Positions 45,392-58,114 of a DNA stretch of 64,000 nucleotides are shown one piece after another. A program made the translations under genes and the position numbers. The notes under the pieces were generated by a model. It made no database searches, was not told the origin of the DNA, and was given only the letters and a program-made list of their open reading frames with translations. Source of the stretch: Argopecten irradians. Lineage: Eukaryota > Mollusca > Bivalvia > Pectinida > Pectinidae. Location of the stretch: positions 30,199,540 to 30,263,539 of the forward strand of contig NC_091134.1 in NCBI RefSeq assembly GCF_041381155.1, in the 5' to 3' direction. Each line of letters starts with the position of its first letter. Position 1 is the first letter of the stretch.

Positions 45392-47682
45392 GTTTTTTTA
45401 TCTAAATAACCAGATATGCAGTTTTAGCGATGTTGTTACTTAATTCTGATTTCCATTTTACCATATGTTATAGATATTTAGAGTGATTTTGGCTGTTTTA
45501 AACTTCAATATTCTAGTCCCAAACACGTCAGTATTTTTATACGACGCTTACCTCCTATGTAACTGCTGATCAATGTTGCATACTATTTTACAACGCTTGT
45601 GTGTGTATACATTCTTGATGTAATACAAGATAGTTAATTACCTTTTTTGTTAAACAATTGATTGCTAGGATAATATATATTTTTATAATGTAATTTGAAA
45701 CTATAATAAGCTAGCATACATGTACGTTTGGTTAAAAGTATTACTAGTATATATAGTTAATTTATTATTTACATAATTATCACAAATGTACATACAGTTG
45801 TATTTTCATTGAAATTTCGTATTTCATATTGTGATTACCCCCCTTTGTTACAGATGACTTTATTATACATGCACATGTTTTGTACAACATATGTAACATT
45901 ATTGACGGGCTAGTATATATGTTCGCTAATACGAAATTGATGTTCGTGGTAGGGTCAATACCTCTAGTCCAATATACATTAAATGTACATATTGCACATG
46001 AAAATGAAGTGAACATTTTGACATAACATACTACTTTTGTCCGAATAGGGAAACTTAACATTTACAGTCTGTATAATATGTAAAATATTACAGATGTTTA
46101 TATTTGTACAGGTTTCTTAAAGAATATATCACCTTATGTATCAGACTCAATATTTGCATTTTTAACATTTTAGTCTGAAATATATCTTGGTTGTTAAATC
46201 TGAGACATGGAATGACGAAGTTACCACGCCCAGTGATCGTTTTACAATAGCATTCATCATTTGGACAATTTATCATTTGTATAGTTTTTTTAGTCAGGAC
46301 CATTAGAGAACATTGTGATTTTCATAAGCATCTGAATTATAAAAAAATAACAGTATGGTGTGTGTAAGTATAAGAATTTCAACTGTGTCACTTTTGTGGA
46401 ATGTTATATGAAGACCGCGTTACTCATATCGTTCTTTACTATTCAAAAACAGAAGATCTACGAAATGGCTTTTGATGCCTGTTCATTTACATTGTACATG
46501 TTTGATAAAGATTTCAATTTCATTTTACGTTCACTTTGAGATATTTATTTAATTTACGATGGTAGTACTGTACATATGTATACACTGCAATTTAGTATAG
46601 TCGTTTATTTTCGTGACGATGATATTTTCGAGATTTGCGGGTCATCGACGTTATCACTTTTTGGTCCGTGGCATATAAAGAATTAGCTGAATTATATACA
46701 TATGTATAGTCTTGAAGCCAATTCGGAAACTTTTTAATCCCAAGTTTTTGGCCCAAATCGCGAAAAATTTTACCCACGAAAGTAACCGGTCATACGGTAA
46801 TTTCGACATAAAATGTTTGCTCTGCACTGTGTTATTTTTGTAGAAAAATGCTTCGTAAAAGGTGGTGTTATCTGTATGTACTACGTTATTGAGAAGAATT
46901 CATTGTCAAACACTACCATATTAATTAATTCAGGACTGCTTGTAACTCATGATTAATACAGTGAGGTATTTTGCTGTTGTCCTATATTCCTATTACAGGT
47001 CTTATTAGTGGTAAATTACGGTAACTATCAGAGGGTTGTATTATAAAAGGTTGTCAGATTACATACATAGACATTATAGGTCTTATTAGTGGTAAATTAC
47101 GGTAACTATCAGAGGGTTGTATTATAAAAGGTTGTCAGATTACATACATTGGAATTATTGGTGTTATTTGTGGTAAAATACGAAAAATATGTGAAGATAT
47201 TTTATTTAAGAAAATATGATTGTGTATTTTAAGTTTTGAAATTATAAAAATTATTTATTCCACTGCGATGCTGTTTAGTCTCTTATTTTGAATTCAACAA
47301 ATCTTATACGAGTTCTACTCACAAAGCAAGATATTAGAACCTGCTGCAATCAAGTGAATGATCCATCAATATAAATTGTTCGTTGGAGTAACGTTTTAAT
47401 ACGGTCTCCTTTGTAAGCATCTAAATAATGACTAAATTAAACTAAATTATGACGTTTGTGGTGGTTAACAATTTATTCAATGTTATTTAGGAAAGTGTTA
47501 TATTTTGATCTTTGAAGTTGGCAACGTGCTCGTATCCATCATTTGAGATCAGCGATATACACAGTATATTTTATATTGATACCCATGTTTCATTCTCTGG
47601 GATTGGGATCATAATACCAGGTATACTAAAACATACTTTATACATTTGAAGTTTGACACTTCTGTCGATTTCTTCATTATCT

Positions 47683-47719
<37 letters not shown>

Positions 47720-48313
47720 GTAGGTGGAAAAAATATCGTTATTTCATTTGGACAGTTTCTTTTACCTGTATGACTCGAAGCGGTGTCATTTACATTCTTG
47801 TTAAAGGTCATCTGGGTTATAACCATCGTGTTCTTTCCATAAATTGTCCTTTTTTAAACTTTTAAAGTTTTATTTTTCGGTTATCTGTCCAAAAAGATGG
47901 ATGCCAAAGTCAAGAGTTGCCAAGCTTGTCAGATGACTGTTAAAGCCATTGGGCCTTTTGGTTATGATGGCCTTGATTTCTGATAAATGACCCTTTTGTC
48001 TTCTGAACCACTGATAGCTGTCTAATGCTTTCTAGTATTAAACAATATCTGTATTTGTTTGATGATAATCGGTCGCTATCGGACCCTGTCCTCATTGGCT
48101 TGCTCCATTTGTTATCGTGCCCAAATTTGTGAACTTTACTCTTCGTTATCATGTCATTAAACCCGTACTTCCTAGTGTGTGTGTGACTGGCGAATCATTT
48201 CTCTGCTTAGTAGTCGATCACACGTATGTGTTATTATAAAGGACTCCATCGGTCGTTGTATAGGCAATTTGAATTCTGTGTATTGTGGTTAGTGTACAAA
48301 TCTTGTCTCAAAA
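45392..48313. other. Intergenic DNA before the NHL gene
   Basis: Strongly AT-rich, no supported exon. It includes the 81-bp tandem repeat at 46998-47170 and a pure run of 31 T at 47684-47714. The last few hundred bases must hold the promoter of the gene at 48314, but no TATA box is obvious. Confidence 0.45.
46998..47175. repeat. 81-bp tandem duplication
   Basis: GGTCTTATTAGTGGTAAATT starts at 46998 and again at 47079, with nearly identical following sequence; a third, decayed unit begins at 47160 (GGTGTTATTTGTGGTAAAAT). Confidence 0.9.
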
Positions 48314-49591
48314 ATGATGAGATCAACTTTTCGGAGAAGAACTGTAAGGGTCGTTTCCCACAATATTAATGTGAAGAACGATAACGAATCTACATTGAAA
48401 AAGATGTCAAATTACGAACTGCTTTCACGAACACGGAGAATGTCCGAATTTGAAGCCCCGGACAAGGATTTTAATATTTACACTGTAACTCCTGTATCTC
48501 CGGGAGAAAGTGCATGGATGTGCTGTAAAAACAGCAAGATCATGACATTATTTAACAAAGAAGGCACTGTGTTGATGGAGATTGAATATCCTGTTCGTAT
48601 AAATGGTGTGGATATCGACAAAGTTACGGGAAGTCTCTGGACGTCTGGAGCAGGTGGAACAGTAATGGAACTGACTAAATCTAGTAGAAAACCTGTTTTC
48701 AGATTCACTGTAGATTCTACCATACTGTGTTTATGTTACACCCATAACAGCCAAATAATTGTTGGCATGCCAGGTAAGCTGGTTCTCTACGATCTTAACG
48801 GGAATGTGATGCTGGCCTCTGACGCAAAACATAATATATTGATAGATAGTGAATGGTTTCCTTCGATAGATTCGCCTATCCAGGTAACGGACACTGCATC
48901 TGTGTCTGCTGTTGACGTTTTCCTTACTGCAAATACGGGAACTTTGAAGCCAAAGTCTGGGAATGACAATTTACATCCAACTTGTGACGATTCGGCAGTA
49001 GAACCCAAGTTCAACCAACTGCTGGGAAAAGCTGAATTAGAGGCAGCAGACAATTTAAATGAGGCCCATACATCTACGTATCAGGATAGCACAGAGCTAT
49101 TCAATCGAAAGAAAAGTGATTCTGAAAATCGTACAAGGCCGTTGGTTTGTACCCCTCATGTTGTTAGGGAGTGCCCTGTTACAAACAATATTGCCACAGT
49201 CGACTTGGACTGTCTGAAACACGGAGGCAATGGAAGCAGGCCGTTCATTCTGATACTCAATAACCAGTTCAAGGAGAAGCGTAAATGTTTCTTTCCTGCT
49301 CGATACCTTATCAACGACGTAGCCTATGACAGCGCTGGAAACTTGACAGTTGCCGACAGTTTTGGATCCGTATTCCTCCTCAGTGGCAGTGGGACGTTTA
49401 TAAGGAAAATCTTCACTCCCGCTATCGCAATGCAGTCGTATGTTCTTGGAGTGGACCACACAACCAATCTTCTTTGGACAGTTTTTAAAGACTCGATGAA
49501 CTTGTCGAAGGTGAAAGTGCTGAAATATATCAAAGGTGAAAAATGTCTGTGTAGCCGACATTTAAATATTTCTAAATGTACAAGGCTATGA
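48314..49591 (+). CDS. NHL/beta-propeller protein of TRIM-like type, intronless
   Basis: A single uninterrupted frame of 425 codons. Residues from about 50 onward form propeller-like repeats: INGVDIDKVTGSLWTSGAGG, ILCLCYTHNSQIIVGMPGKL, TNNIATVDLD, INDVAYDSAGNLTVADSFGS, VFLLSGSGTFIRKI and VLGVDHTTNLLWTVF. This is the C-terminal half of TRIM2/3/71-like proteins, which in bivalves form large lineage-specific sets that often lack the RING and B-box. Here neither zinc-binding domain is present upstream in the same frame; residues 1-45 are basic. About residues 190-285 are a low-complexity insert in the propeller. It could bind RNA or protein; no catalytic site is seen. An upstream exon cannot be excluded. 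Confidence 0.75.
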   Translation: MMRSTFRRRTVRVVSHNINVKNDNESTLKKMSNYELLSRTRRMSEFEAPDKDFNIYTVTPVSPGESAWMCCKNSKIMTLFNKEGTVLMEIEYPVRINGVDIDKVTGSLWTSGAGGTVMELTKSSRKPVFRFTVDSTILCLCYTHNSQIIVGMPGKLVLYDLNGNVMLASDAKHNILIDSEWFPSIDSPIQVTDTASVSAVDVFLTANTGTLKPKSGNDNLHPTCDDSAVEPKFNQLLGKAELEAADNLNEAHTSTYQDSTELFNRKKSDSENRTRPLVCTPHVVRECPVTNNIATVDLDCLKHGGNGSRPFILILNNQFKEKRKCFFPARYLINDVAYDSAGNLTVADSFGSVFLLSGSGTFIRKIFTPAIAMQSYVLGVDHTTNLLWTVFKDSMNLSKVKVLKYIKGEKCLCSRHLNISKCTRL

Positions 49592-50558
49592 GGAAACGAA
49601 ACGGTAGATTTGCAGAATGTTAAAAATCAAGAATGTGTTTACGCGTTATTTGGATTTATATCTATTGTAATGAATAGAGGATGCATGTTTATGTTAACTT
49701 ATAATTATAAACGTGAAAATATTGCAGAGATTGTCTCACAAGGACTTTTACACAAACGTATCATTACACACCTGGTAATTGGAATGTCTATATATGATGT
49801 TAATACAACAAATTTCAATGTGGACATGCAAATGAATTAGTGCAATTTACAAACTTATGCTCCAAAATTTGATCGCGCCAAAATACATACGTTAACTTAA
49901 AGTATATCATTATATTTTCGTAGGGAAAGCGTCGTTTCTCCTGGTTGTTATGAAACAGAAATGTAAATTAAGAAAAATGTTTGTTTGACATATTACTGTA
50001 TAAGAGCTCTAAAATCTCCTTATTTATATGATTAGATGTTTGTCCACCAGTCTTAACTCTAGCGGATATTTCCTTAGCATAGATAGTACATGCCATCACA
50101 TGTAAAGTATAAAAAATAGCATCACTATATCAATATAAATCAATCGAAAGTTTCGTTTGTGCGATCATTAGTAAGACGGGGGGTCTCTATCATTTTTGCC
50201 TTTTAGGTGGTAGAATATTATTTCCCAATTATACTGGTTCAATAAACTACCTGATGATAAATGATGATATATTCATAAGTTCAGAATATGTTATATCTTA
50301 ATAGACGTGTCCTATCGTGGCCTCGAACTCACCAAATCACCTACACACTGCGCCACATCCACGTCCTCAAAGAAGGAAGTTTCAATGGTGAAGTGATGGT
50401 CGATCCGATATTCTGAAATTTTTATGATAGATTTGAATAGACATAAGTAATTCTGTAAACGGACGGCTTTGCTAGCATAGTCGTGAGCTTAGTAAGTTTA
50501 CTTAAATATTTGGAAACAAATGTTTGAATGACGTTAATGATAACTTAAAAATAGTGAG
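49592..50558. other. 3' flank of the NHL gene
   Basis: No exon supported; one 76-codon frame at 49610 overlaps the presumed 3' UTR and has no domain. AATAAA occurs near 50240 and may end the transcript. It contains the tRNA-like fragment at 50305. Confidence 0.4.
50305..50378 (-). repeat. tRNA-like fragment
   Basis: On the minus strand TGTGGCGCAGTGTGTAGGTG resembles an A box and TGAGTTCGAGGCC a B box, only about 20 bp apart from each other, shorter than a tRNA. Probably the remains of a tRNA-derived SINE head. Confidence 0.4.
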
Positions 50559-53500
50559 TAATTTACAAATATAACAGTCCCTTAGTGATCACTAGTAATC
50601 TACAAATATAACAGTCCCTTAGTGATCACTAGTAATCTACAAATATAACAGTCCCTTAGTGATCACTAGTAATCTACAAATATAACAGTCCCTTAGTGAT
50701 CACTAGTAATCTACAAATATAACAGTCCCTTAGTGATCACTAGTAATCTACAAATATAACAGTCCCTTAGTGATCACTAGTAATCTACAAATATAACAGT
50801 CCCTTAGTGATCACTAGTAATCTACAAATATAACAGTCCCTTAGTGATCACTAGTAATCTACAAATATAACAGTCCCTTAGTGATCACTAGTAATCTACA
50901 AATATAACAGTCCCTTAGTGATCACTAGTAATCTACAAATATAACAGTCCCTTAGTGATCACTAGTAATCTACAAATATAACAGTCCCTTAGTGATCACT
51001 AGTAATCTACAAATATAACAGTCCCTTAGTGATCACTAGTAATCTACAAATATAACAGTCCCTTAGTGATCACTAGTAATCTACAAATATAACAGTCCCT
51101 TAGTGATCACTAGTAATCTACAAATATAACAGTCCCTTAGTGATCACTAGTAATTTACAAATATAACAGTCCCTTAGTGATCACTAGTAATCTACAAATA
51201 TAACAGTCCCTTAGTGATCACTAGTAATCTACAAATATAACAGTCCCTTAGTGATCACTAGTAATCTACAAATATAACAGTCCCTTAGTGATCACTAGTA
51301 ATCTACAAATATAACAGTCCCTTAGTGATCACTAGTAATCTACAAATATAACAGTCCCTTAGTGATCACTAGTAATCTACAAATATAACAGTCCCTTAGT
51401 GATCACTAGTAATCTACAAATATAACAGTCCCTTAGTGATCACTAGTAATCTACAAATATAACAGTCCCTTAGTGATCACTAGTAATCTACAAATATAAC
51501 AGTCCCTTAGTGATCACTAGTAATCTACAAATATAACAGTCCCTTAGTGATCACTAGTAATCTACAAATATAACAGTCCCTTAGTGATCACTAGTAATCT
51601 ACAAATATAACAGTCCCTTAGTGATCACTAGTAATCTACAAATATAACAGTCCCTTAGTGATCACTAGTAATCTACAAATATAACAGTCCCTTAGTGATC
51701 ACTAGTAATCTACAAATATAACAGTCCCTTAGTGATCACTAGTAATCTACAAATATAACAGTCCCTTAGTGATCACTAGTAATTTACAAATATAACAGTC
51801 CCTTAGTGATCACTAGTAATCTACAAATATAACAGTCCCTTAGTGATCACTAGTAATCTACAAATATAACAGTCCCTTAGTGATCACTAGTAATTTACAA
51901 ATATAACAGTCCCTTAGTGATCACTAGTAATCTACAAATATAACAGTCCCTTAGTGATCACTAGTAATCTACAAATATAACAGTCCCTTAGTGATCACTA
52001 GTAATCTACAAATATAACAGTCCCTTAGTGATCACTAGTAATTTACAAATATAACAGTCCCTTGTGATCACTAGTAATCTACAAATATAACAGTCCCTTA
52101 GTGATCACTAGTAATCTACAAATATAACAGTCCCTTAGTGATCACTAGTAATTTACAAATATAACAGTCCCTTAGTGATCACTAGTAATCTACAAATATA
52201 ACAGTCCCTTAGTGATCACTAGTAATTTACAAATATAACAGTCCCTTAGTGATCACTAGTAATCTACAAATATAACAGTCCCTTAGTGATCACTAGTAAT
52301 CTACAAATATAACAGTCCCTTAGTGATCACTAGTAATCTACAAATATAACAGTCCCTTAGTGATCACTAGTAATCTACAAATATAACAGTCCCTTAGTGA
52401 TCACTAGTAATCTACAAATATAACAGTCCCTTAGTGATCACTAGTAATCTACAAATATAACAGTCCCTTAGTGATCACTAGTAATCTACAAATATAACAG
52501 TCCCTTAGTGATCACTAGTAATTTACAAATATAACAGTCCCTTAGTGATCACTAGTAATCTACAAATATAACAGTCCCTTAGTGATCACTAGTAATTACA
52601 AATATAACAGTCCCTTAGTGATCACTAGTAATCTACAAATATAACAGTCCCTTAGTGATCACTAGTAATCTACAAATATAACAGTCCCTTAGTGATCACT
52701 AGTAATCTACAAATATAACAGTCCCTTAGTGATCACTAGTAATCTACAAATATAACAGTCCCTTAGTGATCACTAGTAATCTACAAATATAACAGTCCCT
52801 TAGTGATCACTAGTAATTTACAAATATAACAGTCCCTTAGTGATCACTAGTAATCTACAAATATAACAGTCCCTTAGTGATCACTAGTAATCTACAAATA
52901 TAACAGTCCCTTAGTGATCACTAGTAATCTACAAATATAACAGTCCCTTAGTGATCACTAGTAATCTACAAATATAACAGTCCCTTAGTGATCACTAGTA
53001 ATCTACAAATATAACAGTCCCTTAGTGATCACTAGTAATCTACAAATATAACAGTCCCTTAGTGATCACTAGTAATCTACAAATATAACAGTCCCTTAGT
53101 GATCACTAGTAATCTACAAATATAACAGTCCCTTAGTGATCACTAGTAATCTACAAATATAACAGTCCCTTAGTGATCACTAGTAATCTACAAATATAAC
53201 AGTCCCTTAGTGATCACTAGTAATCTACAAATATAACAGTCCCTTAGTGATCACTAGTAATCTACAAATATAACAGTCCCTTAGTGATCACTAGTAATCT
53301 ACAAATATAACAGTCCCTTAGTGATCACTAGTAATCTACAAATATAACAGTCCCTTAGTGATCACTAGTAATCTACAAATATAACAGTCCCTTAGTGATC
53401 ACTAGTAATCTACAAATATAACAGTCCCTTAGTGATCACTAGTAATCTACAAATATAACAGTCCCTTAGTGATCACTAGTAATCTACAAATATAACAGTC

Positions 53501-54381
53501 CCTTAGTGATCACTAGTAATCTACAAATATAACAGTCCCTTAGTGATCACTAGTAATCTACAAATATAACAGTCCCTTAGTGATCACTAGTAATTTACAA
53601 ATATAACAGTCCCTTAGTGATCACTAGTAATCTACAAATATAACAGTCCCTTAGTGATCACTAGTAATCTACAAATATAACAGTCCCTTAGTGATCACTA
53701 GTAATCTACAAATATAACAGTCCCTTAGTGATCACTAGTAATTTACAAATATAACAGTCCCTTAGTGATCACTATAATACTATATTACAAATATAACAGT
53801 CCCTTAGTGATCACTAGTAATTTACAAATATAACAGTCCCTTAGTGATCACTAGTAATCTACAAATATAACAGTCCCTTAGTGATCACTAGTAATTTACA
53901 AATATAACAGTCCCTTAGTGATCACTAGTAATTTACAAATATAACAGTCCCTTAGTGATCACTAGTAATCTACAAATATAACAGTCCCTTAGTGATCACT
54001 AGTAATTTACAAATATAACAGTCCCTTAGTGATCACTAATAATTTACAAATATAACAGTCCCTTAGTGATCACTAGTAATCTACAAATATAACAGTCCCT
54101 TAGTGATCACTAGTAATCTACAAATATAACAGTCCCTTAGTGATCACTAGTAATTTACAAATATAACAGTCCCTTAGTGATCACTAGTAATCTACAAATA
54201 TAACAGTCCCTTAGTGATCACTAGTAATCTACAAATATAACAGTCCCTTAGTGATCACTAGTAATCTACAAATATAACAGTCCCTTAGTGATCACTAGTA
54301 ATCTACAAATATAACAGTCCCTTAGTGATCACTAGTAATCTACAAATATAACAGTCCCTTAGTGATCACTAGTAATCCACA
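50559..54381. repeat. 37-bp satellite array, about 103 units
   Basis: The unit is TAATCTACAAATATAACAG followed by TCCCTTAGTGATCACTAG, 37 bp. It includes the 10-bp palindrome AGTGATCACT. Units are almost identical across 3.8 kb: the main variation is TAATCTAC against TAATTTAC, with the T form scattered singly and commoner in the second half. Rare exceptions are a one-base loss near 52064 and near 52594, and one irregular unit near 53773. There is no unique spacer between units. The low divergence implies recent expansion or efficient homogenisation. Confidence 0.98.
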
Positions 54382-55508
54382 AGCAAAGTTGAAAGATCTG
54401 TCTTCATTTTTAATATTTTGGGTATTTTTGATATATTGTAGTAAAACCCATCGATAAACATGTTTTGTTTCTATGGAGATAACTATAGATGTATAACCAC
54501 TTGTTGGATGCCGATACATAACAAAAGACTGTGTGCGCGCCTGAATATGCATATATTAACGATATAATATTAAGAGATTTACATTTTCAGTGATAGTGTA
54601 TACTGTCGTCGTTTAGATACAACAGTCTGACACATCTGTTACATTGCCGACCGAGGCATAGCATCTAACAGTCGGATTAGCCGATCTTTTCATCGACCGT
54701 CTAAGCGTGGCTAAACATCGACAGATCGCCATCATTTATATTCATTTCTATATAAGTACCAGACTAAGCATATAAACAAAGTTAATGCTAAACATTTCAT
54801 GCATATATTACTGCAGTGTGCGCCAAACGGTTTAGCTGTCAACCAAATATGACAGAATCTACAAACATGGGACTGATATAGGCTGATACATGCTCGACAG
54901 TTGAAGGATATTTGTTGTTGTTATTTTTGTTTTGTTCAAAACGATGAGTTTCTTGCTAATAATATAAATAACAAATTAAACGTTCATAGATGTTTTCTTG
55001 GGTGATATTTAATGTAATCCTGAATGTAACAGGTTATTCTATGTGGATACATGTTATCATTGTTTAGACAACCACGGATATTTTGGCCCGCTTATAAGAA
55101 TATATTACAAACTTCTCAATCAATTTATTAAGCATTTTAAGTTTTGCATCATGCCAGAATGAATTACAGACCATACATCAATATGTAAAATGAGCAAGCA
55201 CCGGTTGATCTGTTTATCTATATAAATACAATCATTGTTCGACTGTAAACAACTCACATTTGATTTAATAAAGACTATTGTAATTTGTTGATTTGCTCTT
55301 CTCTATAACCGTCATTGTTTCTACATAATTGTATGATGAGAACATAATGCATTTCACGGAGAGTATGGGATTCTGTATTAGAACCAATGCCGTTTTTGAG
55401 TAATCTCACTTAAACATAATGCCATCGAAACTAAACAGAAAGCTCACGGACACATTATAGTGGTTCTGCGAGGAATTTTCAACAGAGTAGCCCTCCCTGG
55501 CACATGTA
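54382..55508. other. Spacer between satellite arrays
   Basis: AT-rich DNA with no exon, tRNA-like or TIR structure that I could support. Confidence 0.45.
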
Positions 55509-56371
55509 GTGTTATCTTTCTGAAGTATACTACATGTACCAATAGAATGCTATCTCTCTGAAGTATACTACATGTACCAACATAATGCTATCTCTCTGAA
55601 ACATACTACATGTACCAATATAATGCTCTATATTTCCATTCTACTTTCAGTTTCCCGTTTAATCTATGTTAAACCAGATGGGCAATATCTGGCTATGAAC
55701 TCCAATCTGGTCAAGCGTATGAATATTTGACGTTTCCGCTGCGTCACTGAGAATGTATACACTGTATACTTACGCCTATAGATAACGGTCAAATGTTTTT
55801 AAAAGTGGTTTTAAAGTTGTGCGGTCTATGAAATCTAATGGTATTATCGTATTGACAAAATAGCATGTATTAAAAAATATTATCGCATAATTTGTATCAT
55901 TTGTTAGCTTGTTTCAAACCGTTTTGTGTTGAACTATATTCAGAATCTGATGCTATGGCTGTTCCGTTTATTGAACTTGGTGACGTCAACACTAGCGCAA
56001 GCGGGAAATTCAAAAGATATACATGTATAGTTTTGAATTTGAATGATCGTAATGGAAATATAAGTAATAAACTGTTACCAGATTGGATACAGTTGGCGCC
56101 CATCCGTGAAGATAAATATTAGCGCCTACGGCGCCATTTATTTTCGGACGGATGGGCTTCATATCAACTGTATGTCCAATCTGGTAACAGTTTATTGCTT
56201 AAATATATCTCTGAAGGATACTACATGTACCAACATAATGCTATCTCTCTGAAACATACTACATGTACCAATATAATGCTCTATATCTCTCTGAAGGATA
56301 CTGATAACATAATGCTACCTCTCTGAAGCATACTACATGTACCAACGGAATGCTATCTCTCTGAAGGATAG
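55509..56371. repeat. 38-bp minisatellite interrupted by an insertion
   Basis: Units such as TCTCTCTGAAGTATACTACA then TGTACCAATAGAATGCTA occur at 55509-55630 and again at about 56203-56371 in the same phase of content. Everything between (about 55631-56202) is unrelated and ends in a perfect-looking hairpin, so an element seems to have landed inside the array. Confidence 0.8.
56061..56201. repeat. 141-bp hairpin (foldback) sequence
   Basis: TAAACTGTTACCAGATTGGA at the left is inverted at the right (TCCAATCTGGTAACAGTTTA), and the arms continue through ACAGTTG, GCCCATCCGT and a TAAATA/TTTATT part to a centre GCGCCTACGGCGCC. Arms are about 60 bp with few mismatches. The 76-codon frame that enters it from 55892 has no recognisable domain. 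Confidence 0.8.
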
Positions 56372-58114
56372 TGCCAATAGAACACCTCTCATGGACACAC
56401 TAAAACGTTACTTCAATGAAGCATACTACCAACAGAGTACCTCTCATGGACACACTAAAACGTTACTTCAATGAAGCATACTGCCAACAGAGTAATTCTC
56501 ATGGACACACTAAAAGGTTTCTCCAATGAAGCATACTACCAACAGAGTAATTCTCATGGACACACTAAAAGGTTACTTTAATGAAGCATACTACCAACAG
56601 AATAATTCTCATGGACACACTAAAAGGTTACTTCAATGAAGCATACTGCCAACAGAATAATTCTCATGGACACACTAAAAGGTTTCTCCAATGAAGCATA
56701 CTACCAACAGAGTACCTCTCATGGACACACTAAAAGGTTACTTCAATGAAGCATACTGCCAACAGAGTAATTCTCATGGACACACTAAAAGGTTTCTCCA
56801 ATGAAGCATACTACCAACAGAGTACCTCTCATGGACACACTAAAAGGTTACTTCAATGAAGCATACTACCAACAGAGTACCTCTCATGGACACACTAAAA
56901 GGTTACTTTAATGAAGCATTTTGCCAACAGAGTAATTCTCATGGACACACTAAAAGGTTACTTCAATGAAGCATACTACCAACAGAGTACCTCTCATGGA
57001 CACACTAAAAGGTTTCTCCAATGAAGCATACTGCCAACAGAGTAATTCTCATGGACACACTAAAAGGTTACTTCAATGAAGCATACTACCAACAGAGTAA
57101 TTCTCATGGACACACTAAAAGGTTACTTCAATGAAGCATACTGCCAACAGAATAATTATCATGGACGCACTAAAAGGTTTCTCCAATGAAGCATACTTCC
57201 AACAGAATAATTCTCATGGACACACTAAAAGGTTACTTCAATGAAGCATACTACCAACAGAGTAATTCTCATGGACACACTAAAAGGTTACTTCAATGAA
57301 GCATACTACCAACAGAGTAATTCTCATGGACACACTAAAAGGTTACTTCAATGAAGCATACTACCAACAGAGTAATTCTCATGGACACACTAAAAGGTTA
57401 CTCCAATGAAGCATACTACCAACAGAGTAATTCTCATGGACACACTAAAAGGTTACTTCAATGAAGCATACTACCAACAGAGTACCTCTCATGGACACAC
57501 TAAAAGGTTTCTCCAATGAAACATACTACCAACAGAGTAAATCTCATGGACACACTAAAAGTTTACGTCAATGAAGCATATTGTCAACAGAATACCTCTC
57601 ATGGAAACTCTAAAAGGTTACTTCAATGAAGCATACTACCAACAGAGTACCTCTCATGGACACACTAAAAGGTTACTTCAATGAAGCATACTACCAACAG
57701 AGTAATTCTCATGGACACACTAAAAGGTTTCTCCAATGAAGCATACTACCAACAGAGTAATTCTCATGGACACACTAAAAGGTTTCTCCAATGAAGCATA
57801 CTACCAACAGAGTAATTCTCATGGACACACTAAAAGGTTTCTCCAATGAAGCATATTGCCAACAGAGTACCTCTCATGTAAACCTAAAAGTTACTCAACG
57901 AAGCATATTGCAACAGATACCTCTATGAAACTCTAAAAGGTTACTTCAATGAAGCATATTGCCAACAGAGTACCTCTCATGGAAACTCTAAAAGGTTACT
58001 TCAATGAAGCATATTGCCAACAGAGTACCTCTCATGGAAACTCTAAAAGGTTACTTCAATGAAGCATTTTGCCAACAGAGTACCTCTCATGGAAACTCTA
58101 AAAGGTTTCTTCAA
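56372..58114. repeat. 55-bp minisatellite array, about 31 units
   Basis: The unit is TCTCATGGACACACTAAAAG, GTTACTTCAATGAAGCATAC, TACCAACAGAGTAAT. Two positions vary together in blocks: GTTACTTCAA or GTTTCTCCAA, and GAGTAAT or GAGTACC. The 3' end (about 57540 onward) is more diverged, with GGAAACTCTAAAAGG units. Its core TGAAGCATACTACCAAC is shared with the adjoining 38-bp array. Confidence 0.97.

Noticed and set aside
47653-47865. 70-codon frame through the poly-T run
   Set aside because: Created by translation of 31 T as poly-Phe; no other support.
50559-54381. CRISPR-like look of regularly spaced palindromic repeats
   Set aside because: Units are contiguous and near identical with no unique spacers, no cas genes, and the DNA is eukaryotic.
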